Shown in pieces: positions 1 through 10,054 of a stretch of DNA of 64,000 nucleotides. The stretch covers positions 68,139 to 132,138 of the forward strand of contig NZ_CALJON010000044.1 in assembly GCF_937981445.1 (NCBI RefSeq). The letters run 5' to 3'. A program made the translations under genes and the position numbers. The number at the start of each line of letters is the position of its first letter. The stretch's first letter is position 1. The stretch is from an uncultured Veillonella sp. (lineage in GTDB: Bacteria; Bacillota; Negativicutes; Veillonellales; Veillonellaceae). The notes beneath the pieces were generated by a model. The model saw only the letters and a program-made list of their open reading frames with translations. It did not search any database and had not been told where the DNA came from.

Positions 1-385
1 ACGATTAGAAAATCAAAAGAATGATTATGGTGCATCTACTGAAGCAATAGAATTATTGGGTGATTTAGCAGAATATATTGGTACAGAAATGTATCGTCCT
101 GTAACGAGATTAGTACTAGCTAATTGGAAAGACTTAGATGAGCGCATTAAACATTTTACGCCAGAGCAGTGGGAACTGCCTATGGAGATTGCCCTTCAAA
201 TCGGTATTAATCAAAAGGCTGTAGCCTTACTTATTGAGGTCTTAGAAGGTCCTGATACGGCAGCTCAGCGCGATGAAATTCGCCGTGAGCTCAATGAAAA
301 AGAGCGCCAACAATTACAGGAACATATTGAACGGGTTCGTGCTGAAGAAGCCGCCGCGGCAGCAGCTAGCGCAGCACATAAGTAA
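1..385 (+). CDS. Unidentified protein, C-terminal fragment (5' end outside window)
   Basis: The reading frame is open from base 2, so only the last 127 residues of a longer protein are present. I do not recognise the family. The fragment is mostly charged, helix-prone sequence with a few hydrophobic helices (around LLIEVLEG), then a strongly charged stretch rich in Glu, Arg and Gln, and ends in a run of alanines followed by Ser-Ala-Ala-His-Lys. That tail is probably a flexible or coiled-coil end. It lies 33 bases upstream of uvrB on the same strand and may be in the same transcript. No catalytic motif is visible, and the gene cannot be judged without its N-terminus. Confidence 0.6.
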   Translation, partial: RLENQKNDYGASTEAIELLGDLAEYIGTEMYRPVTRLVLANWKDLDERIKHFTPEQWELPMEIALQIGINQKAVALLIEVLEGPDTAAQRDEIRRELNEKERQQLQEHIERVRAEEAAAAAASAAHK

Positions 386-418
386 TAGTATGTACTATTT
401 ATAAAGAAGAGGATATAT

Positions 419-2650
419 ATGGCACATCCATCCATACATCGCAATTACGAAGGCAGTGGCACACCTTTTAAAGTAGAAGCTCCCTTTAAACCTATGGGAG
501 ATCAGCCAGGGGCCATTAATTCCCTAGTAAAAGGGGTGGAGCAAGGCGATTGGGCTCAAGTTTTATTAGGAGCCACTGGTACGGGGAAAACCTATACGAT
601 GGCGAAGCTTATTGAAGGAGTCCAAAAACCGACTTTAGTTATTGCTCATAATAAAACACTAGCAGCGCAGCTTTGTAGCGAGTTTAAAAGTTTTTTTCCT
701 AACAATGCAGTAGAATACTTTGTGTCCTACTATGATTTTTATCAGCCAGAAGCATATATTGCATCTACTGATACTTATATTGAAAAAGATGCGTCAATTA
801 ATGACGAAATAGATAAATTGCGCCATAGTGCGACCATGAGCTTATTTGAACGGCGCGATGTAATTATTGTGGCCTCTGTAAGCTGTATTTATGGTCTCGG
901 TGACCCAGAAGACTATAGTGATTTAGTAGTGAGTCTTCGTTTGGGGCAGGAGAAAAGTCGCGATGAAATTTTAAAGAAATTGGTGGACATTCAATATACG
1001 CGTAATGATATTAATTTTACTCGTGGCACATTCCGTGTTCATGGCGATGTTATTGAAGTCTTTCCAGCCGCCTATAGTGAGCGTGTAGTACGAATTGAAC
1101 TATTTGGGGATGAAATTGATCGCCTCTCAGAGATTGATGTTCTCACCGGTGAAATTATTGCAGAGCGCAAGCATGTGGCGATTTACCCAGCTTCACACTA
1201 TGTAACTACGCAGGATAAATTGCGCGTTGCTATTGAGCGCATTGAAGCGGAATTAGATGAACAATTGGCGTATTTAAAGAGTCGGGACCGCTTGTTAGAA
1301 GCGCAGCGCTTAGAACAACGGACCCGCTATGATATTGAAATGATGCAGGAAATGGGGTATTGCTCAGGCATTGAAAATTATTCCCGCCTTTTATCTAATC
1401 GTAAACCTGGGGAAGCACCTTACACATTAATGGATTATTTTCCAGAGGATTTTTTGATTTTAGTTGATGAATCGCATGTAACCATTCCTCAAGTGCGTGC
1501 TATGTACAATGGTGACCGAGCACGTAAAGAGAACTTAATTGAATATGGTTTCCGTTTACCATCAGCCTTAGATAATCGTCCATTAAAATTTGAAGAATTC
1601 CAAGAACGAATTAATCAGATAGTGTATGTATCGGCCACGCCAGGCCCTTATGAAATGGAAGTACAAACGAATATAGCAGAGCAAATCATTCGTCCTACAG
1701 GCTTATTGGATCCAGTCATAGAAATCCGACCAATTAAAGGGCAAATGGATGATTTACTAGGTGAAATCAAGGAGCGCGCTAAAAAGAATGAACGTGTCCT
1801 CGTTACTACCTTGACTAAGAAGATGGCAGAGGATTTAACGGAGTTCCTAAAAGAAGTGGGCGTTCGGGTTCGCTATTTACATTCTGATATTGCCACCATT
1901 GAGCGGGCCGATATTATACGAGACTTACGGGCTGGCGTTTTCGATGTGCTCGTGGGGATTAACTTACTCCGCGAAGGCCTTGATATGCCAGAAGTATCCT
2001 TAGTGGCTATTTTAGATGCGGATAAAGAAGGATTCTTGCGCAGTGATACGTCTTTAATACAAACAATAGGGCGTGCAGCACGTAATGAAAATGGGCGTGT
2101 TATTATGTATGCAGATCGCATAACAGGCTCTATGGAGCGCGCTATTAGTGAAACAGAGCGACGCCGTGAAGTGCAAGAAGCTTATAATAAAGAGCATAAT
2201 ATTACACCAAAATCAATTAAGAAAGAAGTAAAAGAATTAATTGAATTAACTAAACTGGAAGAAGATGCGTCTCAAGTGGCGGAAACGATTACTTCCTATG
2301 GCAGCCCTAAGAAAACGAAAGGTAGTGCCAAAACAAGTGAGACGGCTAAAGGTGCTCATGCTAAAGATAAGACGAAAGCTAAAGGTAAGGCTAACACGGG
2401 TACAGCTAGCAGTGCTAGGGGTAAAGGCATGGCTTCAGGGGCTAGTGAAGATGCGAACACAGCACATATAACAGAAGTAACAGTTGAAGATATATTTAAT
2501 AAAATTGAAGACACTACGCGTTTAATGAAAGCGGCTGCTAAGCAATTAGAGTTTGAAAAAGCTGCTCAATATCGTGATGAGTTGGGGTTGTTGCGCCAGC
2601 AATTATCAGATTTGCAAGATGCTCATGAACGGAAAGGGCGCAAACGTTAA
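419..2650 (+). CDS. uvrB: UvrABC excinuclease subunit B
   Basis: DNA damage-recognition helicase of nucleotide excision repair, which is loaded by UvrA and then recruits UvrC for dual incision. Visible features: Walker A GATGTGKT near residues 51-58, the aromatic beta-hairpin (YYDFYQPEAY) near 105-115, the DESH box near 350, helicase motifs ending in QTIGRAARN, and a C-terminal UVR motif (LEFEKAAQYRDEL) for UvrC contact. At 743 residues it is longer than the usual 660-680. The excess is a Lys/Ala/Thr/Ser/Gly low-complexity insert at about residues 625-685, between the helicase core and the UVR motif. The start follows a GAAGAGGA ribosome site. It heads a uvrB-uvrA-uvrC run. Confidence 0.97.
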   Translation: MAHPSIHRNYEGSGTPFKVEAPFKPMGDQPGAINSLVKGVEQGDWAQVLLGATGTGKTYTMAKLIEGVQKPTLVIAHNKTLAAQLCSEFKSFFPNNAVEYFVSYYDFYQPEAYIASTDTYIEKDASINDEIDKLRHSATMSLFERRDVIIVASVSCIYGLGDPEDYSDLVVSLRLGQEKSRDEILKKLVDIQYTRNDINFTRGTFRVHGDVIEVFPAAYSERVVRIELFGDEIDRLSEIDVLTGEIIAERKHVAIYPASHYVTTQDKLRVAIERIEAELDEQLAYLKSRDRLLEAQRLEQRTRYDIEMMQEMGYCSGIENYSRLLSNRKPGEAPYTLMDYFPEDFLILVDESHVTIPQVRAMYNGDRARKENLIEYGFRLPSALDNRPLKFEEFQERINQIVYVSATPGPYEMEVQTNIAEQIIRPTGLLDPVIEIRPIKGQMDDLLGEIKERAKKNERVLVTTLTKKMAEDLTEFLKEVGVRVRYLHSDIATIERADIIRDLRAGVFDVLVGINLLREGLDMPEVSLVAILDADKEGFLRSDTSLIQTIGRAARNENGRVIMYADRITGSMERAISETERRREVQEAYNKEHNITPKSIKKEVKELIELTKLEEDASQVAETITSYGSPKKTKGSAKTSETAKGAHAKDKTKAKGKANTGTASSARGKGMASGASEDANTAHITEVTVEDIFNKIEDTTRLMKAAAKQLEFEKAAQYRDELGLLRQQLSDLQDAHERKGRKR

Positions 2651-2670
2651 TTGTAAGTCTGAGCAGTGAG

Positions 2671-2735
2671 GATTAAGTAGTAAGTATTAAGTAGTAAGTA
2701 GTAAATTGCTAAGTGGTAAACGGCAAGTGCTTGAT
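2671..2735 (+). repeat. Degenerate AGTAGTA/TTAAGTA-type repeats after uvrB
   Basis: Just after the uvrB stop the sequence repeats short elements: ATTAAGTAGTAAGT occurs at about 2672 and again at about 2687, followed by further AGTAGTAA and AGTGGTAA variants. No clear hairpin with a T-run is present. It is one of many short direct-repeat tracts that follow genes in this window. Confidence 0.55.
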
Positions 2736-2813
2736 AGTGCATGCTAGCCCATGTACTAGATTATCAATCTTACTATGCGTAGTGTTATGTATATAATTCT
2801 TTACCGGGAGGTC

Positions 2814-5741
2814 ATGGTGAAAGAAGAAATTATTGTAAAAGGTGCAAGGCAGCACAATTTGAAAAATATTGATGTGGCCTTGCCTCGCGATAAATTTATA
2901 GTCATCACAGGACTAAGTGGTTCTGGTAAATCATCCCTAGCATTTGACACAATATACGCAGAAGGGCAGCGACGTTATGTAGAGTCTTTATCTGCGTATG
3001 CGCGTCAATTTTTAGGGCAAATGGATAAGCCTGATGTAGACTATATTGAAGGTTTATCACCGGCCATTTCTATAGATCAGAAAACAACGAGTCGTAATCC
3101 TCGTTCCACTGTAGGGACGGTGACAGAAATTTACGATTATTTGCGACTTTTATTTGCTCGCGTAGGTCGTGCGTATTGTCCAAGCTGTGGCAAACCTATT
3201 ACGCAACAATCTGTTGAACAAATGACTGATAGTGTTATGACATTGCCTGAGCGAACTAAAATTTTAGTTTTAGCGCCCTATATTGTAGGTAAAAAAGGGG
3301 AGCATAAACAAGTTCTAGAAAAGCTTCGCAAAGAAGGCTTTGTCCGTATTCGTGTGGATGGAGAAATTCGCAATTTAGACGAAGACATCCAATTAGAGAA
3401 AAATAAGAAACATACCATTGATATTGTGATTGACCGTTTAGTAGTGAAAGACGGAATTGTATCACGTTTAACTGATTCCATGGAGGCCGCTGCTAAATGG
3501 GGGGACGGCTTGGTTATTGTACAAGAGGTAGATGGGCCACAGCATATGTATAGTCAGCATTTTGCTTGCCCTGATTGTCATATCTCCTTGCCACCTATTG
3601 AGCCACGCATGTTTTCCTTTAACAGTCCTTTTGGTGCTTGTCCAGCCTGTTCAGGTATTGGGAGTACAATGGAAGTGGATGAAGAGCGGGTAATCCCTGA
3701 TGGGGATATACCTTTTGTTGATGGCGCCGTGCGTGCCTTAAGTGCCAATCGCAGCTCATGGTTTATGTGTCAATTAGAAGGCTTACTAAAAGAACATGGG
3801 TATGATTTATCGGCTACATATAATGAATTACCTAAAAAATTGCAGCAATTAGTTATGAATGGTAGCCCTCATATGGTAAGTTTTGAATATGAAAATATGA
3901 GTGGTGAGATTAAAACTTATACACAGCCTTATGAAGGCATATTACCGATGGTCAAACGTCGGTATAGTGAAGCCGCATCAGATACGATGCGGGAAAGTTT
4001 TGAGTCATTTATGGCTATTAAGCCTTGTAAAACTTGTGGCGGTGCCCGTTTAAAACCGGAAGCATTAGCTATACGAGTGGGGGATAAGAACATTGTGGAT
4101 GTTACGAACCTCACTATTAGTGAGGCGGTGGAATTTTTCAATACAGTCGATTTTTCAGAACGAGAACAGTTTATCGGAGCGCAGATTTTAAAAGAGATTA
4201 ATGCGCGCCTTATGTTTTTGAATAATGTAGGTCTAGACTATTTGACTATGAGTCGTAATGCCGGCACCTTATCCGGTGGTGAGGCGCAGCGCATACGCTT
4301 AGCCACACAGATTGGCTCCGGCCTAGTAGGGGTTTTGTATATTTTAGATGAACCTTCTATTGGTCTACACCAACGAGATAATGATCGACTTATTGCCACC
4401 TTAAAAGGGTTACGTGATTTAGGTAATACTTTACTAGTCGTTGAACATGATGAAGATACGATGCTCGCGTCAGACCATTTAGTTGATATTGGTCCAGGTG
4501 CTGGTGAACATGGTGGTGAAATCATCGCTCAAGGTACAGCTCAGGAGGTAATGGCTAATCCTAAGTCCATTACAGGGCAATATTTAAGCGGTAAAAAATT
4601 CATTGCCTTACCTTTAGAGCGTCGTAAATCTAATGGCAATGTATTAGAAATTCGTGGTGCTAAAGAGAATAATTTAAAAAATATTAATGTGAAATTCCCT
4701 CTCGGTGTATTCACCGTAGTTACTGGTGTTAGTGGGTCTGGGAAATCCACGTTGATTAATGAAATTCTCTACAAAGGATTAGCTAATACATTATATCGGT
4801 CCTATCATAAGGTGGGTGCACATAAGGAAATTCGTGGCACCGAGCATATTGATAAGATTATAAATATTGACCAAAGCCCTATTGGCCGTACGCCACGTTC
4901 CAATCCGGCTACCTATACAGGCGTATTTGATTCGATTCGTGAATTGTATAGTCAAACACCGGAAGCAAAAATTAGAGGCTATAAGCAAGGGCGCTTTAGC
5001 TTTAATGTGCGTGGTGGGCGCTGCGAAGCCTGCCGAGGTGATGGGATTATTAAAATTGAAATGCATTTCTTGCCAGATGTGTATGTACCTTGCGAGGTTT
5101 GTAAAGGGGCGCGCTATAATAGGGAGACCTTGGAAGTTAAATATAAGGGCAAATCCATTGCCGATGTATTGCATATGACGGTGGATGAAGGGGTTGAATT
5201 TTTCAAAGCCATTCCCAAAATTCATCGTAAACTAATAACCTTGCAAGAAGTAGGTCTTGGCTACATACGTTTGGGGCAACCAGCTACGACTCTATCTGGT
5301 GGTGAAGCACAACGTGTAAAGCTTGCTACTGAATTGGCACGACGCAGTACAGGTAAGACTTTGTATATTTTGGATGAACCAACAACGGGTTTACATGCAG
5401 AGGATATTAGAAAACTGCTCATTGTACTTCAAAAGCTAGTAGATGGTGGCGATACAGTGGTGGTTATTGAGCATAATTTAGATGTTATTAAAACGGCGGA
5501 TCATATTATTGATTTAGGTCCAGAAGGCGGTAATCGAGGCGGCACCATAGTGGGGACGGGGACGCCAGAAGAAATCTGTAAGCTAAAAGCAAGTTATACA
5601 GGTAAATTCTTAGGGCCAGTCCTAGCTAAAACACAACAGTTTATGAAAGCGGCTAAGGAAGAAATGACTGTTCAAAAGACTAAGACTGTTAAAAAGACTG
5701 GTAAAAAGGCTAAGGCTACTAAAACGGTAGAGGCGAACTAA
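2814..5741 (+). CDS. uvrA: UvrABC excinuclease subunit A
   Basis: Dimeric ABC-type ATPase that scans DNA for lesions and loads UvrB. Two ABC modules are visible: Walker A GLSGSGKSS at residues 33-41 and GVSGSGKST at 638-646, each with its LSGGEAQR signature. Zinc-finger cysteines are visible as CPSCG near 122, CPDC near 252 and CEACRGDG near 737. I start at ATG 2814, which follows a GGGAGG site, rather than the in-frame ATG at 2775, which lacks one; this gives 975 residues. The last 25 or so residues are a Lys/Thr-rich tail (KTVKKTGKKAKATKTV) not needed for the fold. One base separates it from uvrC. Confidence 0.97.
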   Translation: MVKEEIIVKGARQHNLKNIDVALPRDKFIVITGLSGSGKSSLAFDTIYAEGQRRYVESLSAYARQFLGQMDKPDVDYIEGLSPAISIDQKTTSRNPRSTVGTVTEIYDYLRLLFARVGRAYCPSCGKPITQQSVEQMTDSVMTLPERTKILVLAPYIVGKKGEHKQVLEKLRKEGFVRIRVDGEIRNLDEDIQLEKNKKHTIDIVIDRLVVKDGIVSRLTDSMEAAAKWGDGLVIVQEVDGPQHMYSQHFACPDCHISLPPIEPRMFSFNSPFGACPACSGIGSTMEVDEERVIPDGDIPFVDGAVRALSANRSSWFMCQLEGLLKEHGYDLSATYNELPKKLQQLVMNGSPHMVSFEYENMSGEIKTYTQPYEGILPMVKRRYSEAASDTMRESFESFMAIKPCKTCGGARLKPEALAIRVGDKNIVDVTNLTISEAVEFFNTVDFSEREQFIGAQILKEINARLMFLNNVGLDYLTMSRNAGTLSGGEAQRIRLATQIGSGLVGVLYILDEPSIGLHQRDNDRLIATLKGLRDLGNTLLVVEHDEDTMLASDHLVDIGPGAGEHGGEIIAQGTAQEVMANPKSITGQYLSGKKFIALPLERRKSNGNVLEIRGAKENNLKNINVKFPLGVFTVVTGVSGSGKSTLINEILYKGLANTLYRSYHKVGAHKEIRGTEHIDKIINIDQSPIGRTPRSNPATYTGVFDSIRELYSQTPEAKIRGYKQGRFSFNVRGGRCEACRGDGIIKIEMHFLPDVYVPCEVCKGARYNRETLEVKYKGKSIADVLHMTVDEGVEFFKAIPKIHRKLITLQEVGLGYIRLGQPATTLSGGEAQRVKLATELARRSTGKTLYILDEPTTGLHAEDIRKLLIVLQKLVDGGDTVVVIEHNLDVIKTADHIIDLGPEGGNRGGTIVGTGTPEEICKLKASYTGKFLGPVLAKTQQFMKAAKEEMTVQKTKTVKKTGKKAKATKTVEAN

Positions 5742-5742
5742 T

Positions 5743-7593
5743 ATGGTTAGTGAAGATGTATTAGAAAAAATAAGTCATTTACCCACTACGCCTGGGGTCT
5801 ATCTCTGGCGCAATCAATATAAGCGAATTATTTACGTAGGGAAGGCAATTAATCTTCGCAATCGCGTGCGTTCCTATGTGCGCCAAGATAGTAATCGGGC
5901 TCCTAAAGTAACAGCCATGATGCGCCGCGCTGTGGATGTAGAAGTAATTCAAACTAAAACAGAGATGGAAGCACTCATTTTGGAGAATACTTTGATTAAG
6001 GAACATCATCCAAAATATAATATTATGCTTCGCGATGATAAAACCTATCCGTATTTAAAAGTCACTGTTCAAGAGGAATTTCCTCGCGTTATTATGGTGC
6101 GGCGCATGGAACGTGATGGGGCTAAATATTTTGGTCCCTTTACAGATGTGACGGCGGTTCATCAAACTATAAAATTATTCCGTCGTCATTTTCCTCTTAG
6201 AACCTGTCAAAATATGAAGGTTCCTCGCCCCTGTTTACAATATCATTTAGGCTTTTGTGAAGCCCCTTGTGCTGGATTAGTCAGCGCTGATACATATAGT
6301 AAGTATATTGACCAAATTGTTCAGGTCTTAGAAGGGAAGCATATTCCATTACTGGATGAATTGAAAGCATCCATGGAGGAGGCGGCTGAGTCATTAGATT
6401 TTGAGAAGGCCGCATTGTATCGCGATCAATTACAAGCCTTGGATAAGCTTCGTGAAAAGCAGCGCATGGTAACACAGCGGGGGGATATCGACGTTATCGG
6501 TCTTGCCATGGAAGGCTTGATGGTTTGCGTGCAGGTGTTTTTTATACGTCAAGGACGTATGTTAGGGCGAGAAAACTTTTTCATTAAAAATGAAGGGGAC
6601 AATGAAGAAAGCATTATGACTGATTTTATAAAACAGTATTATAGTGGTGCTAGCTTTGTTCCTAAGGAAGTATTGCTCCCTTATGACACAGAAGAACGGG
6701 CTTTATTTGAGTCATGGTTCTCTGAAATGAAGGGGCAACATGTAGATGTTACCGTGCCACAACGAGGATTCAAACGGGATTTGCTGAAGATGGCCGCAGA
6801 AAACGCGGAGAATTTCTTAGCCGAACGACGTCGTCAATGGCAGCATGATTTAGATAAGAGTGGTGGTGCAGTTAAGAAATTAGCAGAAGTCTTAGATTTA
6901 CCGCGCTTACCAGAACGCATGGAATGCTTTGATATTTCTCATACTCAAGGGAGTGAGACTGTGGCGTCCATGGTAGTATTTGAAGATGGTAAGCCGGCGA
7001 AAAAAGAATACCGCCGCTTTAAATTAAAAACAGTGCAAGGCAAGCCTGATGATTTTAAATCTATGGCTGAAATCATGGCACGTCGCTATGGCAACGAAAC
7101 TGATTGGCCTATGCCAGATTTGATTATTATTGATGGTGGTAAAGGTCAGCTTAATGCGGCCTTGCCTTTAATCCGTGCTGTAGGGGTTACAGATGTGCCC
7201 GTTATCTCTTTGGCTAAGCGCATTGAAGAGGTATTTGTAGAAGGGCAATCGGACAGTATTATTTTGTCCCATCATTCCCCAGAATTACAGCTTTTACAGC
7301 AAATCCGAGATGAAGCCCATCGCTTTGCCATTACGTATCACCGCAAACTTCGGGGAAAACGGAATTTAGAATCGATTTTAGATCATATTGAGGGCATTGG
7401 GCCGAAGCGTCGTAAAGCGCTTTGGGATGTCTTAGGTACTTTAGAGCAGATTAAGGGAGCCTCCGTGGAGGAACTAAGTGCTGTACCGGGGATGAATAAA
7501 AAATCAGCAGAAGCGGTATATAACTTTTTTAGATTGTCTAAAGAAGAAAAGCGTGCTACTATTGATGGAGAAAAAATTAGAGGAGGAGCATAG
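5743..7593 (+). CDS. uvrC: UvrABC excinuclease subunit C
   Basis: Endonuclease that makes the 3' and 5' incisions of nucleotide excision repair. Domain order is complete: GIY-YIG nuclease at about residues 14-95 (TPGVYLWRN, IIYVGKA), a Cys-rich segment near 145-175, a UVR motif (LDFEKAALYRDQL) near 215-228 that pairs with UvrB, an RNase H-like nuclease (ECFDISHTQGSETVASMV, IIDGGKGQ) and paired helix-hairpin-helix motifs (IEGIGPKRRKAL, VPGMNKKSAEAV) near the end. The length of 616 residues is normal. It starts one base after the uvrA stop, so translation is probably coupled. The three excision genes are contiguous. Confidence 0.97.
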   Translation: MVSEDVLEKISHLPTTPGVYLWRNQYKRIIYVGKAINLRNRVRSYVRQDSNRAPKVTAMMRRAVDVEVIQTKTEMEALILENTLIKEHHPKYNIMLRDDKTYPYLKVTVQEEFPRVIMVRRMERDGAKYFGPFTDVTAVHQTIKLFRRHFPLRTCQNMKVPRPCLQYHLGFCEAPCAGLVSADTYSKYIDQIVQVLEGKHIPLLDELKASMEEAAESLDFEKAALYRDQLQALDKLREKQRMVTQRGDIDVIGLAMEGLMVCVQVFFIRQGRMLGRENFFIKNEGDNEESIMTDFIKQYYSGASFVPKEVLLPYDTEERALFESWFSEMKGQHVDVTVPQRGFKRDLLKMAAENAENFLAERRRQWQHDLDKSGGAVKKLAEVLDLPRLPERMECFDISHTQGSETVASMVVFEDGKPAKKEYRRFKLKTVQGKPDDFKSMAEIMARRYGNETDWPMPDLIIIDGGKGQLNAALPLIRAVGVTDVPVISLAKRIEEVFVEGQSDSIILSHHSPELQLLQQIRDEAHRFAITYHRKLRGKRNLESILDHIEGIGPKRRKALWDVLGTLEQIKGASVEELSAVPGMNKKSAEAVYNFFRLSKEEKRATIDGEKIRGGA

Positions 7594-7594
7594 A

Positions 7595-8941
7595 ATGAAA
7601 GGGACATTGTCGCTGAGTTCAGCAATTGTTATTGGTTCCATGTTATTTGGGATGTTTTTTGGGGCAGGGAATTTAATTTTCCCCGTGCATATGGGGCAAG
7701 AAGCGGGGGCTTCTGTATGGATAGCTACGGTAGGCTTTTTAATTACGGCTATTGGCTTACCTTTTTTAGGTGTAGTAGCCATTGGCATATCTAAAAGCTC
7801 TGGCTTATTTGACTTGGCTTCTAGGGTTCACCCTACATATGCTAAATTATTTACCATTTTATTGTATTTGACCATTGGCCCCGCATTTGCTTTGCCACGT
7901 ACGGCTACTGTGTCCTATCAGATTGGATTAGCACCGTACATCGGCAGTGATATGCAAACCATGAGTTTAGGGGTATTTACCTTTGTATTCTTTGCAATCG
8001 CTTTATTTTTTGCTATGAATCCTGGTAAATTAATGACCTATATTGGGAAAATTTTAAATCCCTTATTTTTGATTTTCTTGGCCATTTTATTGGTGACGGC
8101 CTTAATCCATCCTATGGGCTCCATTAGTACCGCGCCAGTGAGTGGAGATTATCAAACGATGGCCTTTTTCAAAGGCTTTACTGAAGGTTACAATACAATG
8201 GATGCCCTAGCAGCATTAGCTTTTGGTATTGTTGTAGTTAAAGCGATGCAAGCGGTGGGCGTGTCGGAGCCAAAAGATTTGGCCGTAGGCATGGTAAAAT
8301 CTGGCATTGTTGTAGTTGTATTGATGGTTGTTATTTATGCCTTTTTAGCCTATGTAGGGGCTACTAGTTTGGGTGTATTAACCTTGTCCGCTAATGGTGG
8401 GATAGCCTTAGCAGAAACAGCCAATTATTACTTTGGTTCAGTAGGGGCTGTGTTATTGGCCATTATTGTAACATTAGCTTGTTTAAAAACAGCTGTAGGT
8501 TTATTCTGTGCTTGTTCTGAAACATTTGTAGAGTTATTTCCTAATTCCATTAGCTATAAAAAATACGTGTATGTATTTGGTCTTATTTCCTTTTTAATTG
8601 GTAATGTAGGATTAACTCAGATTATTGCTTTAGCTATTCCCATTTTAATGCTATTGTATCCATTGACGATTACGATTATTTTATTGACATTCTTGGCACC
8701 ATTATTTAAAGAACGTCAGGCTGTATATTTTACGACTACTGTATTTGCATTTATAGCAGCCATTGGAGATGCATTAAATACATTGCCAGAATTTTTAGGT
8801 AAAACAGCGGTGGTGCAGGAACTCTTGCAAGTGTATCAAGCGTTGCCATTCTTTAATCTTGGTATGGGCTGGATAGTACCATCGGCAGTAGGTTTCGTGC
8901 TTGGCTTAGTTTATATAGCAGTGAAAAAGGAACAGCAGTAG
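7595..8941 (+). CDS. brnQ: Branched-chain amino acid transport system II carrier (LIVCS family)
   Basis: Integral membrane cation symporter expected to import leucine, isoleucine and valine. The 448-residue protein is almost wholly hydrophobic, with about twelve predicted membrane helices. Its N-terminal segment (MLFGMFFGAGNLIFPVHMG) is typical of BrnQ proteins. I start at ATG 7595, which follows an AGGAGG site that lies inside the end of uvrC; longer in-frame starts would overlap uvrC by about 40 bases. It begins two bases after the uvrC stop, so it may be co-transcribed with the repair genes although its function is unrelated. The substrate within the branched-chain group cannot be told from sequence. 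Confidence 0.92.
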   Translation: MKGTLSLSSAIVIGSMLFGMFFGAGNLIFPVHMGQEAGASVWIATVGFLITAIGLPFLGVVAIGISKSSGLFDLASRVHPTYAKLFTILLYLTIGPAFALPRTATVSYQIGLAPYIGSDMQTMSLGVFTFVFFAIALFFAMNPGKLMTYIGKILNPLFLIFLAILLVTALIHPMGSISTAPVSGDYQTMAFFKGFTEGYNTMDALAALAFGIVVVKAMQAVGVSEPKDLAVGMVKSGIVVVVLMVVIYAFLAYVGATSLGVLTLSANGGIALAETANYYFGSVGAVLLAIIVTLACLKTAVGLFCACSETFVELFPNSISYKKYVYVFGLISFLIGNVGLTQIIALAIPILMLLYPLTITIILLTFLAPLFKERQAVYFTTTVFAFIAAIGDALNTLPEFLGKTAVVQELLQVYQALPFFNLGMGWIVPSAVGFVLGLVYIAVKKEQQ

Positions 8942-8974
8942 TTAGGATTTACAGGTAGGAAATGAGGTAGAGCA

Positions 8975-9892
8975 GTGAATATATGTGTAACCGGTGGAGC
9001 TGGTTTTATCGGTTCCCATTTAGTGGATCGCTTGATTGCTGAACATCATCAGGTCCTCGTAGTTGATAATTTAAGCACGGGTAGTGTGGAAAATATTAAT
9101 CCTAACGCGCAGTTTGTGGAAATGGATATTCGTAGTGAGTCACTTTTACCTTTATTTCAAGAGTTTAAGCCTCAATATGTATTTCACGAAGCGGCACAAA
9201 CGATGGTGCCTATTTCTATGGAAAACCCAGCCTTAGACTGTGATGTCAATCTTATGGGGCTCATCAATGTACTCAATGCTTGTGTGGCTACCAAGGTAGA
9301 TAAAATAATTATGCCATCGTCAGCAGCCGTTTATGGCGATTTAACTACTTTGCCTTTAGATGAGACGATGACAGGACATCCAGCGTCCTTTTATGGTTTG
9401 ACAAAATTGACTACAGAAAGCTATTTGCGTCTTTATGAAGAGAATTTTAATCTTCCCTATATTTGCTTTAGATATGCCAATGTATATGGTCCACGCCAAG
9501 GAAACGGCGGTGAAGGTGGCGTTATTAGTATTTTCTGTGAACATTTAGAGGCGCAGAAGGATTTAACTATTTTTGGTGATGGTGAGCAGACGCGAGACTT
9601 TGTTTATGTAGGTGATGTTGTAGAGGCCAATATGCAAGCCTTAATACATCCTGAAGTTACTGGGGTGTATAATGTAAGCACTGAAACAGGCACAAGTTTA
9701 AATGAATTAGTGCAAGTTTTTGAAGACATTGTAGGTCATCCCCTCGTAGTTCATTACGAAGCGGAACGAATTGGAGATATTAAACATTCCTTGTTAAGTT
9801 TGGAAAAAATTGGTAAAGACTTAGCTTATAAGCCGCAAGTATCCCTAGTAGAGGGCTTAAAAGAAACTTTTGAATATTTTGTTGATAAGTAA
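8975..9892 (+). CDS. NAD-dependent sugar-nucleotide epimerase/dehydratase (UDP-glucose 4-epimerase-like)
   Basis: Extended short-chain dehydrogenase fold: dinucleotide-binding GGAGFIG at residues 7-13, DNLSTG after strand 2, catalytic Ser in SSAAVYG near 115-121, and the catalytic pair Tyr140/Lys144 (YGLTK). The RYANVYGPRQ motif is common in UDP-glucose 4-epimerases and related epimerases of surface polysaccharide synthesis. The 305-residue length fits. The start is GTG after a GAGGT site. A second, better galE match lies at 14749, so this paralogue may act on an N-acetylated or other sugar; substrate is uncertain. It follows brnQ by 33 bases. Confidence 0.85.
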   Translation: MNICVTGGAGFIGSHLVDRLIAEHHQVLVVDNLSTGSVENINPNAQFVEMDIRSESLLPLFQEFKPQYVFHEAAQTMVPISMENPALDCDVNLMGLINVLNACVATKVDKIIMPSSAAVYGDLTTLPLDETMTGHPASFYGLTKLTTESYLRLYEENFNLPYICFRYANVYGPRQGNGGEGGVISIFCEHLEAQKDLTIFGDGEQTRDFVYVGDVVEANMQALIHPEVTGVYNVSTETGTSLNELVQVFEDIVGHPLVVHYEAERIGDIKHSLLSLEKIGKDLAYKPQVSLVEGLKETFEYFVDK

Positions 9893-10054
9893 AAAAATTA
9901 TGAATTTTATTAATTATTGCAAGATTTACATGCAAAACTTGCGATTCTATAAAGGTTTATTTGCGACTTTTTTTATAGCCTAAGAGCTATTATATATGAT
10001 AAAATAAATGTATAATTAGGTTGTTTGTATAAAGTTAATATGAAGGAGATTATT

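Noticed and set aside
4791..5225. 144-residue reading frame on the minus strand within uvrA
   Set aside because: It lies wholly opposite a conserved zinc-finger region of uvrA and has no ribosome site. It is a codon-bias shadow.
8975..9892. dTDP-glucose 4,6-dehydratase (RfbB)
   Set aside because: The 305-residue length, RYANVYGPRQ motif and absence of the Asp-Glu dehydratase pair favour an epimerase.
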